From JAOAIV01 sp038849555 (lineage in GTDB: Archaea > Thermoproteota > Bathyarchaeia > Bathyarchaeales > Bathycorpusculaceae): a stretch of 30,373 nt of DNA. The notes below the pieces were generated by a model. The model searched no databases, had not been told where the DNA came from, and saw only the letters and a list, made by a program, of their open reading frames with translations. The stretch spans positions 1-30,373 of the forward strand of contig JAWCMT010000019.1 of NCBI GenBank assembly GCA_038849555.1. The letters are read 5' to 3'. Both the position numbers and the translations under genes were made by a program. This document shows positions 23,126 through 29,467 of the stretch, in pieces. Every line of letters starts with the position of its first letter. The first letter of the stretch is position 1.

Positions 23126-24082
23126 TTAGATACTAAAGGTGGCCGTTGCTGGAGCTTCTTGGAATAGTGGCGTGCTTAGGTAACGTTCTCCAGTGTCTGG
23201 AAGGATGACTACTATGAGTTTGCCTTCATTTTCTGGTCTTTTAGCGACCTTTAATGCTGCGTAGGTTGCGGCGCCCGCGGATATTCCTACTAGCAAGCCC
23301 TCTTTCAAGGCGAGTAGCCGAGAGGTCTGCATGGCATCTTCATCCTTAACCTGAATTATCTCGTCGACCAAGTTCAGTTTCAGCACTTCGGGGATGAAGC
23401 CTGCACCTATGCCCTGAATTTTGTGTGGCCCGGGTTTGCCGCCGCTTAGCACTGGCGAGTTAGCCGGCTCGACTGCTATGGCTTTGAAGGTGGATTTGAG
23501 CGGTTTAATGTATTCAGCGACGCCTGTGATTGTGCCGCCTGTGCCGACGCCAGCGACCAATATGTCAATTTGCCCATCTGTGTCGTTCCAGATTTCTGGC
23601 CCAGTAGTTTCCCTATGGATTTTCGGGTTAGCCAAATTCTTGAACTGCTGCGGAATAAATGCGTTCGGCGTTGTCGCTGCAAGTTCTTCTGCCTTTTTAA
23701 CTGCGCCTCTCATGCCCTCAGCGCCTGGCGTAAGCACAAGCTCGGCGCCGTAGGCCTTCAGCAAATTGCGTCGTTCAATGCTCATGGTTTCTGGCATTGT
23801 GAGGATTAGGCGGTAGCCTTTTACTGCTGCAACCATGGCTAAACCTATGCCCGTGTTGCCGCTTGTTGGCTCAATTAGGACGGTAGTTCCTGGCTTAATT
23901 AGTCCTTGTTTTTCGGCTTCGGTAATCATGCTTAGGCATATGCGGTCTTTGACGCTTCCTCCTGGATTCCGTGATTCCAGCTTTGCCACTACTGTAGCTT
24001 TTAAGCCTGCGGTTAAGCGGTTTAGGCGTACCAGGGGGGTTTTGCCTATCGTTTCGAGAACGTTGTTGTGTATTTTACTCAT
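23126..24082 (-). CDS. cysK: Cysteine synthase (O-acetylserine sulfhydrylase)
   Basis: This PLP enzyme (318 aa) forms cysteine from O-acetylserine and sulfide. The Schiff-base lysine is K45 in GGSVKDR, the substrate loop is TSGNTG (73-78), and the phosphate-binding loop is GTGGTITG. The C-terminal GILVG..SAGA and PDTGERYLSTPLF complete the family signature. Length is normal. The predicted promoter has TATA at 24127-24134 (minus strand) and a palindrome, TATAAC-N3-GTTATA, over the predicted transcription start. I infer repression by the neighbouring HTH-CBS regulator. GGAG precedes the ATG by about 11 nt. Cystathionine beta-synthase is less likely because no CBS domain or haem region is attached. 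Confidence 0.95.
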   Translation of the reverse strand: MSKIHNNVLETIGKTPLVRLNRLTAGLKATVVAKLESRNPGGSVKDRICLSMITEAEKQGLIKPGTTVLIEPTSGNTGIGLAMVAAVKGYRLILTMPETMSIERRNLLKAYGAELVLTPGAEGMRGAVKKAEELAATTPNAFIPQQFKNLANPKIHRETTGPEIWNDTDGQIDILVAGVGTGGTITGVAEYIKPLKSTFKAIAVEPANSPVLSGGKPGPHKIQGIGAGFIPEVLKLNLVDEIIQVKDEDAMQTSRLLALKEGLLVGISAGAATYAALKVAKRPENEGKLIVVILPDTGERYLSTPLFQEAPATATFSI

Positions 24083-24099
24083 GCGTTTTCATCTCCATT

Positions 24100-24114
24100 T
24101 ATAACACTGTTATA
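24100..24114. promoter_or_regulatory. Palindromic operator at cysK promoter (TATAAC-ACT-GTTATA)
   Basis: A perfect 6-bp inverted repeat with a 3-nt spacer lies between the predicted cysK TATA box (24127-24134, minus strand) and its ATG. It is centred about 24 bp downstream of the TATA, at the expected transcription start. An overlapping perfect repeat, ACACTGT-N5-ACAGTGT (24104-24122), adds to the symmetry. The same half-sites occur before metY at 24867-24881. Binding by the HTH-CBS protein is inferred. Confidence 0.65.
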
Positions 24115-24126
24115 AACAGTGTCGTT

Positions 24127-24136
24127 GTATAAAACC
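24127..24136 (-). promoter_or_regulatory. Predicted BRE/TATA of cysK
   Basis: The minus strand reads GGTTTTATAC, about 45-50 nt upstream of the cysK ATG, giving a predicted leader of about 25 nt. Confidence 0.5.
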
Positions 24137-24226
24137 TTTATCGCTAAAATCAGCGCCACCACGGGCATAAACAGCTTAAATCAGAATGGACTTGCAAACA
24201 AACCCTTTGGCAAAACCGTATAGTCT

Positions 24227-24242
24227 CCTTATTTAAATAAGG
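24227..24242. repeat. 16-bp perfect palindrome CCTTATTTAAATAAGG
   Basis: A perfect self-complementary 16-mer lies 10 nt downstream of the regulator's stop codon, in the 170-nt gap before cysK. It may be a terminator-associated structure or a second protein-binding site. Nothing else explains it. Confidence 0.45.
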
Positions 24243-24252
24243 GGTTACAGAA

Positions 24253-24807
24253 TTATAGTAGCCTTAGCAGGTCTGCTTTGGTAATAATTCCAGTAACTTC
24301 GCCTTTTTTAAAAACTAGGACTGCAGGATAAGTTTGAAGGAGACTTGAGATTAAGGATAAGGGTGCATCTTCGCTTATTTGCGGAAAAGGCTCCTCCATG
24401 ATTGCTTCGGCCGGTAGATTGGAAATTTGTGGCAGATCTCTTCCTGCTATTATTTGATGCAAAATTGTTTTTTCAGAAATACTTCCAACTACTTGCTTTC
24501 CATCAAATACAGGAATTTGCGAGAATCCATGTTCTTTCATCAGCTTAACAACTTTTGAGATTGACTCATGCTTCTGTACGCCGATGACTTTGTTAGGAAC
24601 AACTTTTTCCTCCTGAATTTTGTTTTTCGCTTCGAGATGTTCGAGAATGTCAAAAATTGTTTTTACTTTTGTGTATGCGGGGTCGATCTTCCCTGATTCT
24701 ATCTTGGCTATTAAGGATTGGCTTACGCCTGCCATTTTAGCTAATTCTGATTGTTTTAGGCCTAGTTTTCTCCGGCGTTTGCCTATTTCCTCTATGGCTG
24801 GAAACAT
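24253..24807 (-). CDS. XRE-type HTH regulator with tandem CBS domains
   Basis: The 184 residues begin with a Cro/C1-type HTH (about 5-58: GKRRRKLGLKQSELAKMAGVSQSLIAKIESGKIDP). A linker and two CBS motifs follow. CBS1 (about 70-125) has VQKHESISKVVKLMKEHGFSQIPVFDGKQVVGSIS; CBS2 (about 130-184) has ISEDAPLSLISSLLQTYPAVLVFKKGEVTGIITKADLL. CBS pairs bind adenosyl ligands such as AMP, ATP or S-adenosylmethionine. Archaea have many HTH-CBS proteins, but few have known targets. This one lies between cysE-cysK and metYXW, whose promoters share one palindrome. I therefore infer a repressor of sulfur assimilation that may sense S-adenosylmethionine. It is divergent from metY (117 nt) and may regulate itself. 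Confidence 0.9.
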   Translation of the reverse strand: MFPAIEEIGKRRRKLGLKQSELAKMAGVSQSLIAKIESGKIDPAYTKVKTIFDILEHLEAKNKIQEEKVVPNKVIGVQKHESISKVVKLMKEHGFSQIPVFDGKQVVGSISEKTILHQIIAGRDLPQISNLPAEAIMEEPFPQISEDAPLSLISSLLQTYPAVLVFKKGEVTGIITKADLLRLL

Positions 24808-24831
24808 GCTTTGTTATTTTGCGCGGCTGGT

Positions 24832-24851
24832 AATATTCCTTTTGGAATATT
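24832..24851. promoter_or_regulatory. Head-to-head TATA palindrome AATATTCC-TTTT-GGAATATT
   Basis: A perfect 8-bp inverted repeat with a TTTT spacer sits between the divergent regulator and metY. Read on each strand it gives GGAATATT, a plausible TATA/BRE element. For metY this places the transcription start near 24874, inside the palindromic operator. For the regulator it places the start near 24815, an 8-nt leader. Confidence 0.45.
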
Positions 24852-24866
24852 TTGTTCAAAAAAGCA

Positions 24867-24881
24867 TATAACATCGTTATA
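24867..24881. promoter_or_regulatory. Palindromic operator at metY promoter (TATAAC-ATC-GTTATA)
   Basis: This is identical in both half-sites and in spacing to the cysK site at 24100-24114, and is centred about 26 bp downstream of the predicted metY TATA box. Placement over the transcription start fits repression. The sole candidate binder in the window is the adjacent HTH-CBS protein. Confidence 0.65.
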
Positions 24882-24924
24882 CAACCATAGGTCAAAACAA
24901 AACCAAAGGAGGAAAACTCGAGAA

Positions 24925-26229
24925 ATGACACACAAAAAAGGATTAGACACAATAGCCATACATGCAGGACAAGAATTCCCTGATCCAGCAACAGGTTCAC
25001 GAGCGGTCCCCATATATCAAACAACCTCTTACGTCTTCAAAAGCACCGAACACGCGGCAAATCTCTTCGCTTTAAAGGAACTTGGTAACATCTATACGAG
25101 AATAATAAACCCAACTAACGAAGTTTTTGAAAAGCGTGTCGCCGCCATTGAAGGTGGAACAGCAGCATTAGCTGTTGCATCAGGGCAAGCGGCGGAAACA
25201 TTAGCTTTGTTTGCGATAACGCAGGTGGGCGATGAAATAGTTTCAGCAAACAACCTATATGGAGGCACTTACCAACTTTTCCGCCACACTTTCCCGAAAC
25301 TAGGTCGCACCGTTAAATTCGTCGATTCACAGAAACCCGATGAATTCAAAAAAGCCCTAACACCAAAAACCCGCGCCATCTACGCTGAAACAATAGGCAA
25401 CCCGAAACTTGATGTACCAGATTTTGAGGCTCTCGCTGAAATAGCACACGAGGCGGGAATCCCGCTGGTTATAGACAACACTGTAGGCGTGGGATTAGTT
25501 CGTCCAATCGACTATGGCGCGGACATAGTGGTTGCTTCAGCCACAAAATACATCGGCGGCCACGGTACAAGCATAGGCGGCATAATAGTTGATAGTGGCA
25601 AATTCCAATGGAATAATGGCAAGTTTCCAGAGTTCACGGAACCTGACCCAAGCTACCATGGAATAGTATACTGGGATGCGTTTGGCAATTTCCCAGGCTT
25701 AGGCAATGTAGCCTTCATTGTTAAAGTTCGCGCACAACTGCTACGTGATATTGGACCAGCATTAAGCCCCTTTAACGCGTGGCTGTTTCTACAAGGCATA
25801 GAAACTCTTCCACTTCGGCAGCGCAGGCACTCCGAGAACGCACTAAAAGTAGCTCGGTTCTTAAAGCAGCATCCGCTTGTGAACTGGGTTCTTTATCCTG
25901 GCCTACCTGACAATCCAAACTATAAAATCGCATCTAAATATCTAAAAGGCTACTATGGAGGTCTCGTTGGCTTCGGAATAAAAGGCGGCAAAGAAGCAGG
26001 CCGTAAACTTATCGAATCAGTGAAGCTACTATCGCATCTAGTAAACATCGGAGATACCAAAAGCCTCATTGTGCATCCCGCCTCAACAACACATCAACAA
26101 CTAACGAAGGAAGAACAATTAGCCACAGGGGTCACTGAAGACTACATTAGATTATCCATCGGGTTAGAGGATCCTGAGGATATAATAGCTGATCTCGATC
26201 AAGCATTGAAGCTGGCAGCTAAATCTTGA
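24925..26229 (+). CDS. metY: O-acetylhomoserine sulfhydrylase
   Basis: This is a 434-residue Cys/Met-metabolism PLP enzyme that makes homocysteine from O-acetylhomoserine and sulfide. It has the start GLDTIAIHAGQ, YQTTSYVF, Y-TRI-NPTN, ASGQAAETLA and the PLP lysine K208 in SATKYIGGHG. The length and the FNAWLFLQGIETLPLR and HPASTTHQQL segments are typical of MetY and longer than MetB/MetC. The start at 24925 follows GGAGG (24908-24912). The frame is open to 24811, but that stretch holds the promoter and operator. The gene heads a metY-metX-metW operon with 4-nt overlaps. It is likely repressed through the palindrome at 24867. The usual source of such operons is bacterial, so lateral transfer is possible. 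Confidence 0.95.
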   Translation: MTHKKGLDTIAIHAGQEFPDPATGSRAVPIYQTTSYVFKSTEHAANLFALKELGNIYTRIINPTNEVFEKRVAAIEGGTAALAVASGQAAETLALFAITQVGDEIVSANNLYGGTYQLFRHTFPKLGRTVKFVDSQKPDEFKKALTPKTRAIYAETIGNPKLDVPDFEALAEIAHEAGIPLVIDNTVGVGLVRPIDYGADIVVASATKYIGGHGTSIGGIIVDSGKFQWNNGKFPEFTEPDPSYHGIVYWDAFGNFPGLGNVAFIVKVRAQLLRDIGPALSPFNAWLFLQGIETLPLRQRRHSENALKVARFLKQHPLVNWVLYPGLPDNPNYKIASKYLKGYYGGLVGFGIKGGKEAGRKLIESVKLLSHLVNIGDTKSLIVHPASTTHQQLTKEEQLATGVTEDYIRLSIGLEDPEDIIADLDQALKLAAKS

Positions 26230-27428
26230 AGGCTTACCAATTTGGCGCTTTGAAGCGAACCAACATTTTAGGGAGGGCAAAAGAACTCGCCTCAACCGAA
26301 CTGATAGAAAAAACGGAAACAAAATACTTCACTTTCGCTAATCCGCCAAGCGAGTTAAGCCTAGAATTTGGCGGGAAATTAGGCCCTATTACACTGGCGT
26401 ATGAAACATACGGTGAACTCAACAAGCAAAAATCAAACGCCATACTTGTTCTTCACGCCCTTTCAGGAGATGCTCACGCTGCTGGAATAAGCAAAAACGA
26501 CGGCGCTATTGGCTGGTGGGACAACTTGATTGGGCCCAGTAAAGGCATAGACACCAACAAGTACTTTGTTATCTGCTCCAATGTTCTAGGCGGCTGCAAA
26601 GGCTCCACAGGTCCTTCTTCAATTAATCCAGCAACGGGTAAACCCTACGGCATAGATTTTCCATTAATAACAATCGGCGATATGGTAAATGCACAACGAC
26701 ATTTAATTGACTACCTGGGCATAGAGAAACTTTTGGCTGTTGTTGGCGGCTCAATGGGCGGCATGCAAGTGCTCCAGTGGATGGTATCTTATCCCGAAAG
26801 GATACGTGCCGCCATCCCAATAGCTACCACGCTAAAGCATACTCCCCAGCAAATAGCATTCAACGAGGTAGGTCGACAAGCGATAATGGCTGATCCAAAC
26901 TGGCAAATGGGCAACTATTACGGTGGACCCAAACCCGTTAAGGGCTTGGCGGTAGCGCGAATGATCGGTCACATCACCTATATGAGCGATGTTTCCATGG
27001 AAAAGAAGTTTGGCAGACGCTTCAGAACAGAAAAAGAACCCTACAAATTCGGCGCAGAATTCGAAGTGGAAGGATACCTGCGCTATCGCGGCGACAACTT
27101 TGTCAAGCGATTTGACGCCAACTCCTATTTGTACATAACCAAAGCCATGGACTACTTTGACCTGCTAAATGGCAAACGACTCAGCGACGTTTTCAGGGGT
27201 CTAAAAGCTAAAGTTCTAGTAATCGCCTTCAAATCCGATTGGCTCTATCCACCATATCAATCACAAGAAATAGTCAAAGCCTGCAAACTCGCCGGTGTCG
27301 AAGCTACCTACTGCGAAATTAATTCCACATATGGTCATGATGCCTTCCTATTGGAGATAGAGGAAGAAGCCCACCTCATTAAGCACTTCCTTGGCAGAGT
27401 TTCAAATGCTATAGGGTATGAGGCGTGA
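26226..27428 (+). CDS. metX: Homoserine O-acetyltransferase
   Basis: This alpha/beta-hydrolase-fold enzyme (400 aa) acetylates homoserine with acetyl-CoA, feeding metY. The catalytic triad is S176 in GGSMGGMQVLQW, D338 in FKSDWLYPP and H371 in YGHDAFLLE. Family blocks LAYETYGELN, HALSGDAHAAG, GWWDNLIGPSKGIDT and SNVLGGCKGSTGPSS are intact. Acetyl versus succinyl specificity cannot be decided by motif alone, but the pairing with metY favours acetyl. Translation likely starts at TTG (26226), overlapping the metY stop as TTGA. The first 30 residues are not conserved, and a GGGAGG at 26271 has no good start after it. The operon with MetW is a recurring bacterial arrangement. Confidence 0.94.
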   Translation: MKAYQFGALKRTNILGRAKELASTELIEKTETKYFTFANPPSELSLEFGGKLGPITLAYETYGELNKQKSNAILVLHALSGDAHAAGISKNDGAIGWWDNLIGPSKGIDTNKYFVICSNVLGGCKGSTGPSSINPATGKPYGIDFPLITIGDMVNAQRHLIDYLGIEKLLAVVGGSMGGMQVLQWMVSYPERIRAAIPIATTLKHTPQQIAFNEVGRQAIMADPNWQMGNYYGGPKPVKGLAVARMIGHITYMSDVSMEKKFGRRFRTEKEPYKFGAEFEVEGYLRYRGDNFVKRFDANSYLYITKAMDYFDLLNGKRLSDVFRGLKAKVLVIAFKSDWLYPPYQSQEIVKACKLAGVEATYCEINSTYGHDAFLLEIEEEAHLIKHFLGRVSNAIGYEA

Positions 27429-28054
27429 CTTGGATGTTGCAGTCTCCAGTTAGGCTTGATTATCAAATTATCTTAAATTGGATAGGCACTGGCAGTTCAG
27501 TTCTGGATCTTGGTTGCGGGAACGGCGCACTCCTCACATTGCTCATCAAACTTAAAGATGTCCAAGCGCAGGGCATAGAAATAAATGAAAATGCCGTACG
27601 CGAATGCGTGGCAAAAGGACTAAACGTTTTTCAACAAGACATCGATACCGGCCTATCCGAATATGCAGACAAATCTTTCTCCTACGTTATATTGAACCAA
27701 ACTCTCCAACAAGTGAAAAATCCAAGTTTCGTTTTAAAAGAAGCACTACGCGTAGGCAAAAAAGTCATCGTCAGCTTCCCAAACTTTGCTCATTACTCAG
27801 TCCGAGTTTCAATATTTTTCAGAGGAAAAGTTCCAGTGACGCCTGCGCTTCCCTATGAATGGTACAATACACCAAACTTGCATTTCTTAAGCATAACCGA
27901 CTTCAAAAATTACTGCAAAAAGAAAAATATAACAATTAAAGATGAAGCTTTCACAGCAGGAAATAAGAAAATTATGCTCCTACCAAATTTAAGAGCAGAA
28001 TTCGGCTTCTTTCTCCTATCCAACAAGCTAAAAAATAGTAAAAATATACATTAA
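27425..28054 (+). CDS. metW: Methionine biosynthesis protein MetW (methyltransferase fold)
   Basis: This 209-residue class I methyltransferase-like protein has motif I VLDLGCGNG at 26-34 and the MetW-specific opening RLDYQIILNWI. It also has the blocks SFSYVILNQTLQQVKNP, RVGKKVIVSFPNFAHY and PYEWYNTPNLHFLSITDF. MetW accompanies MetX in many bacteria and is needed for, or stimulates, homoserine acetylation; its methyltransferase activity is unclear. The GTG start overlaps the metX stop as GTGA, so it is translationally coupled. The C-terminal 40 residues are lysine- and asparagine-rich and less conserved. Base use in the metYXW block is a little more A-rich than in the redox region, which is weak support for separate origin. 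Confidence 0.92.
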   Translation: MTWMLQSPVRLDYQIILNWIGTGSSVLDLGCGNGALLTLLIKLKDVQAQGIEINENAVRECVAKGLNVFQQDIDTGLSEYADKSFSYVILNQTLQQVKNPSFVLKEALRVGKKVIVSFPNFAHYSVRVSIFFRGKVPVTPALPYEWYNTPNLHFLSITDFKNYCKKKNITIKDEAFTAGNKKIMLLPNLRAEFGFFLLSNKLKNSKNIH

Positions 28055-28188
28055 CCTGCAATGAACGCAATAAACAAACTCTGATTTTTCAAGAAAATAA
28101 AGTAAGCCTTTTAATATGCACCATGTTCTAATTATCTGCCATACAAAAACAACCCCAGTACATGAAAAACAAGCTAATTCGCAGAAGA

Positions 28189-28276
28189 GCGGGGGTTGCC
28201 AAGCATGGCCAAAGGCGTAGGACTGAGGCTCCTATCCCATAGGGGTTCGTGGGTTCAAATCCCACCCCCCGCACCA
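28189..28276 (+). tRNA. tRNA-Leu (anticodon GAG), CCA encoded
   Basis: This is a class II tRNA. The acceptor stem GCGGGGG/CCCCCGC (28266-28272) is perfect, the discriminator is A, and CCA is encoded at 28274-28276. The anticodon stem is TAGGA/TCCTA with loop CTGAGGC, giving GAG at 28225-28227. A variable arm follows, and the T-arm is GTGGG-TTCAAAT-CCCAC. No intron is seen. Its 3' part is repeated beyond the assembly gap, marking it as an integration site. Confidence 0.95.
28244..28274 (+). repeat. attL-like copy of a 31-bp direct repeat (within tRNA-Leu 3' end)
   Basis: The 31 bases from the variable-arm end through the T-arm and acceptor are repeated exactly at 28449-28479. Flanks differ on both sides. 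This is the typical overlap left by site-specific integration into a tRNA gene. Confidence 0.75.
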
Positions 28277-28371
28277 CAACTGCACCCCTGAACTTTTCAG
28301 GCTTGCAGCGCATCTGCAAGCTAAGACTTCAAACAAGCCATCCACGATTAAGCGTAAGCTGAAGATTCTCA
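28245..28371 (+). pseudogene. C-terminal side of a split integrase-like gene, running into the gap
   Basis: In the frame beginning GTT CGT GGG TTC at 28245 there is no stop for 42 codons, up to the N-gap. After the repeat the frame reads HHNCTPELFRLAAHL and then NKPSTIKRKLKIL, a basic helical stretch like the start of a tyrosine recombinase core-binding domain. Read after the fragment at 28411 it would continue one protein across the att core in the same frame. The catalytic domain, if present, is within the unassembled element. This is inferred from frame continuity and composition; no catalytic residues are visible. Confidence 0.5.
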
Positions 28372-28381
28372 NNNNNNNNNN
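28372..28381. other. Assembly gap (10 N)
   Basis: Ten Ns sit between the two copies of the tRNA-derived repeat. The size is probably a placeholder. An integrated element of unknown length may be missing, because repeats and mixed empty/occupied sites commonly break metagenome assemblies here. Confidence 0.95.
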
Positions 28382-28410
28382 TAACAGTTACTACATGGAA
28401 GGCTAAGCAC

Positions 28411-28527
28411 ATGAACCAGCCCACTCCAAAAGAAACTGAAGAAAACATGGTTCGTGGGTTCAAATCCCACCCCCCGCACTATTTTGCTAGCAAGTTTATG
28501 CTAAAATCCGCTCTTGTATTGTTATGA
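28411..28527 (+). pseudogene. N-terminal fragment of split integrase-like gene crossing the att repeat
   Basis: This is a short frame of 38 codons. The ATG at 28411 is preceded by GGAAGG (28397-28402), a good ribosome binding site. It begins MNQPTPKETEENM and enters the 31-bp repeat in the frame VRGFKSHPPH, then ends in chromosomal sequence at a TGA. Replacing the sequence after the repeat with that following the tRNA copy keeps the frame open to the gap. In SSV-type elements the integrase gene contains attP and is split in this way on integration. The frame is also open upstream to the gap, so the exact start is not certain. Confidence 0.5.
28449..28479 (+). repeat. attR-like copy of the 31-bp tRNA-Leu repeat
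   Basis: Exact match to 28244-28274. It contains the T-arm and the 3' acceptor strand through CAC, then diverges (TA instead of CA). No acceptor 5' strand or anticodon arm is present, so it is not a tRNA gene. Confidence 0.75.
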
Positions 28528-28592
28528 TTGGTTTGCTTCTTTTTTTAATATGAAGTGGCTGGTTCTTGTATTCTGCTAAATGTATGTGATTT

Positions 28593-28874
28593 TCAAGTGT
28601 TGCTTCTTGTTTCTGCACTAAATGGGATTAAAATTTCACGTGTTAACGGACGCGCTGCCGAAACAATACCAGCTATATTGAATACGAAAGCAGCAATTTC
28701 GGATGGTTTCGCGATTGATGCGCTAACTTTCAAAATTACTCTTCTCCCTCTGTCTTCAAATGAAACGTCTCTTATGGCAATTTGCGAGTTATCTAATTGT
28801 GCCTTTTCCAGTAACGCAACCGCCTTCTGCGCCTGCTCGCTTGTGGTAAAGTGGAGTTCCATCCGCGGAGCCAT
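28593..28874 (-). CDS. Small alpha/beta protein, possibly KEOPS subunit Pcc1-like
   Basis: 93 residues from the ATG at 28874, which has AAGGG at good spacing; the frame extends to a GTG at 28922 with a His-rich stretch. The pattern is strand MELHFTTSEQ, helix AQKAVALLEKAQL, strand IAIRDVSFED, strand RRVILKVSASI, helix SEIAAFVFNIAGIVSAARPL. This beta-alpha-beta-beta-alpha order and length fit Pcc1 (CTAG/Pcc1 family), the dimerising subunit of the KEOPS tRNA t6A complex. Sequence support is weak, and no other KEOPS gene is in the window. A TATA-like CTTTTAATTTTAAC on the minus strand near 28945-28960 could drive it. I hold the Pcc1 call loosely. Confidence 0.5.
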   Translation of the reverse strand: MAPRMELHFTTSEQAQKAVALLEKAQLDNSQIAIRDVSFEDRGRRVILKVSASIAKPSEIAAFVFNIAGIVSAARPLTREILIPFSAETRSNT

Positions 28875-29078
28875 ATTGTCCCTTAAAGCGTTGTGGTGCT
28901 TGTGTCTGTGCATTTCTGCCACTTGAGTGCTGAAGATATAGCGTTAAAATTAAAAGTTGCACCAATAGACTAAATAGGCTATTTAGCTGCTCTGCAAAAC
29001 CGTTTTTTAGAAACCATTACGCCCTTTTTTCCGCTGGCTTTTTATTCTCATGCTGCCCACTTAATATTGTGAATTTGA

Positions 29079-29252
29079 ATGCCGAGTATTTGTTTAGCCA
29101 AGCCCTGTAAGCTATGTGGTAAAAGCACAGAAGGCGCTAACTTCACATGCCCGAAATGCGGAACCTCCGTATGCTTTTATTGCATGGCAGAAAAAATGCG
29201 CGCCGAGCGCAGTAGCCCAAAATGCCCGGTTTGCGGTGAATCGCTCACGTGA
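29079..29252 (+). CDS. 57-residue four-CxxC zinc-binding protein
   Basis: The short frame encodes eight cysteines in four CxxC pairs: C10/C13, C24/C27, C32/C35, C49/C52, plus C5. The pattern CPKCG..VCFYCM...KCPVCGESL suggests two zinc sites, either a double zinc ribbon or a RING-like cross-brace. Proteins of this sort in archaea occur as nucleic-acid or protein adapters, but I cannot name a partner. There is no ribosome binding site; a CTTTTTATTC box at about 29036-29045 would give a very short leader. The conserved-looking cysteine spacing and absence of stops make it a credible gene despite its size. Flanking genes give no functional hint. Confidence 0.7.
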   Translation: MPSICLAKPCKLCGKSTEGANFTCPKCGTSVCFYCMAEKMRAERSSPKCPVCGESLT

Positions 29253-29467
29253 AAACTCCGCAAGCGGCTGAACGACCCGCGTTCTTTTGCCTCCCCCATA
29301 TGCGCTTAGCTGCTGAGCGGTAGCTTTGAGAAGCAACTCTTTTATTGAATTCCTAATTTATTAACAATCACGGCGCAATAAGGTACCCGCCGCTTGGCTT
29401 GCCAGCTTTAGGCCTCTGTCTTTCCGTAAATCCATTATTACTGCCCAAGAAAGGGAGGATATAGAAA

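Noticed and set aside
23421..23753. 110-codon frame antisense to cysK
   Set aside because: cysK is unambiguous on the minus strand; the antisense frame is a codon-usage shadow.
24811..24924. N-terminal extension of MetY
   Set aside because: It overlaps the divergent promoter and operator, and family similarity starts at the ATG at 24925.
28128..28319. Minus-strand open frame across tRNA-Leu reading VRGVGFEPTNPYG
   Set aside because: It is the antisense translation of the tRNA, a well-known spurious call in tRNA-Leu/Ser genes.
28301..28321. Perfect 8-bp hairpin GCTTGCAG/CTGCAAGC with 5-nt loop
   Set aside because: It lies inside the putative integrase reading frame and has no T-tract after it, so neither a terminator nor an operator is supported. 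It may still be an arm-site, but nothing shows that.
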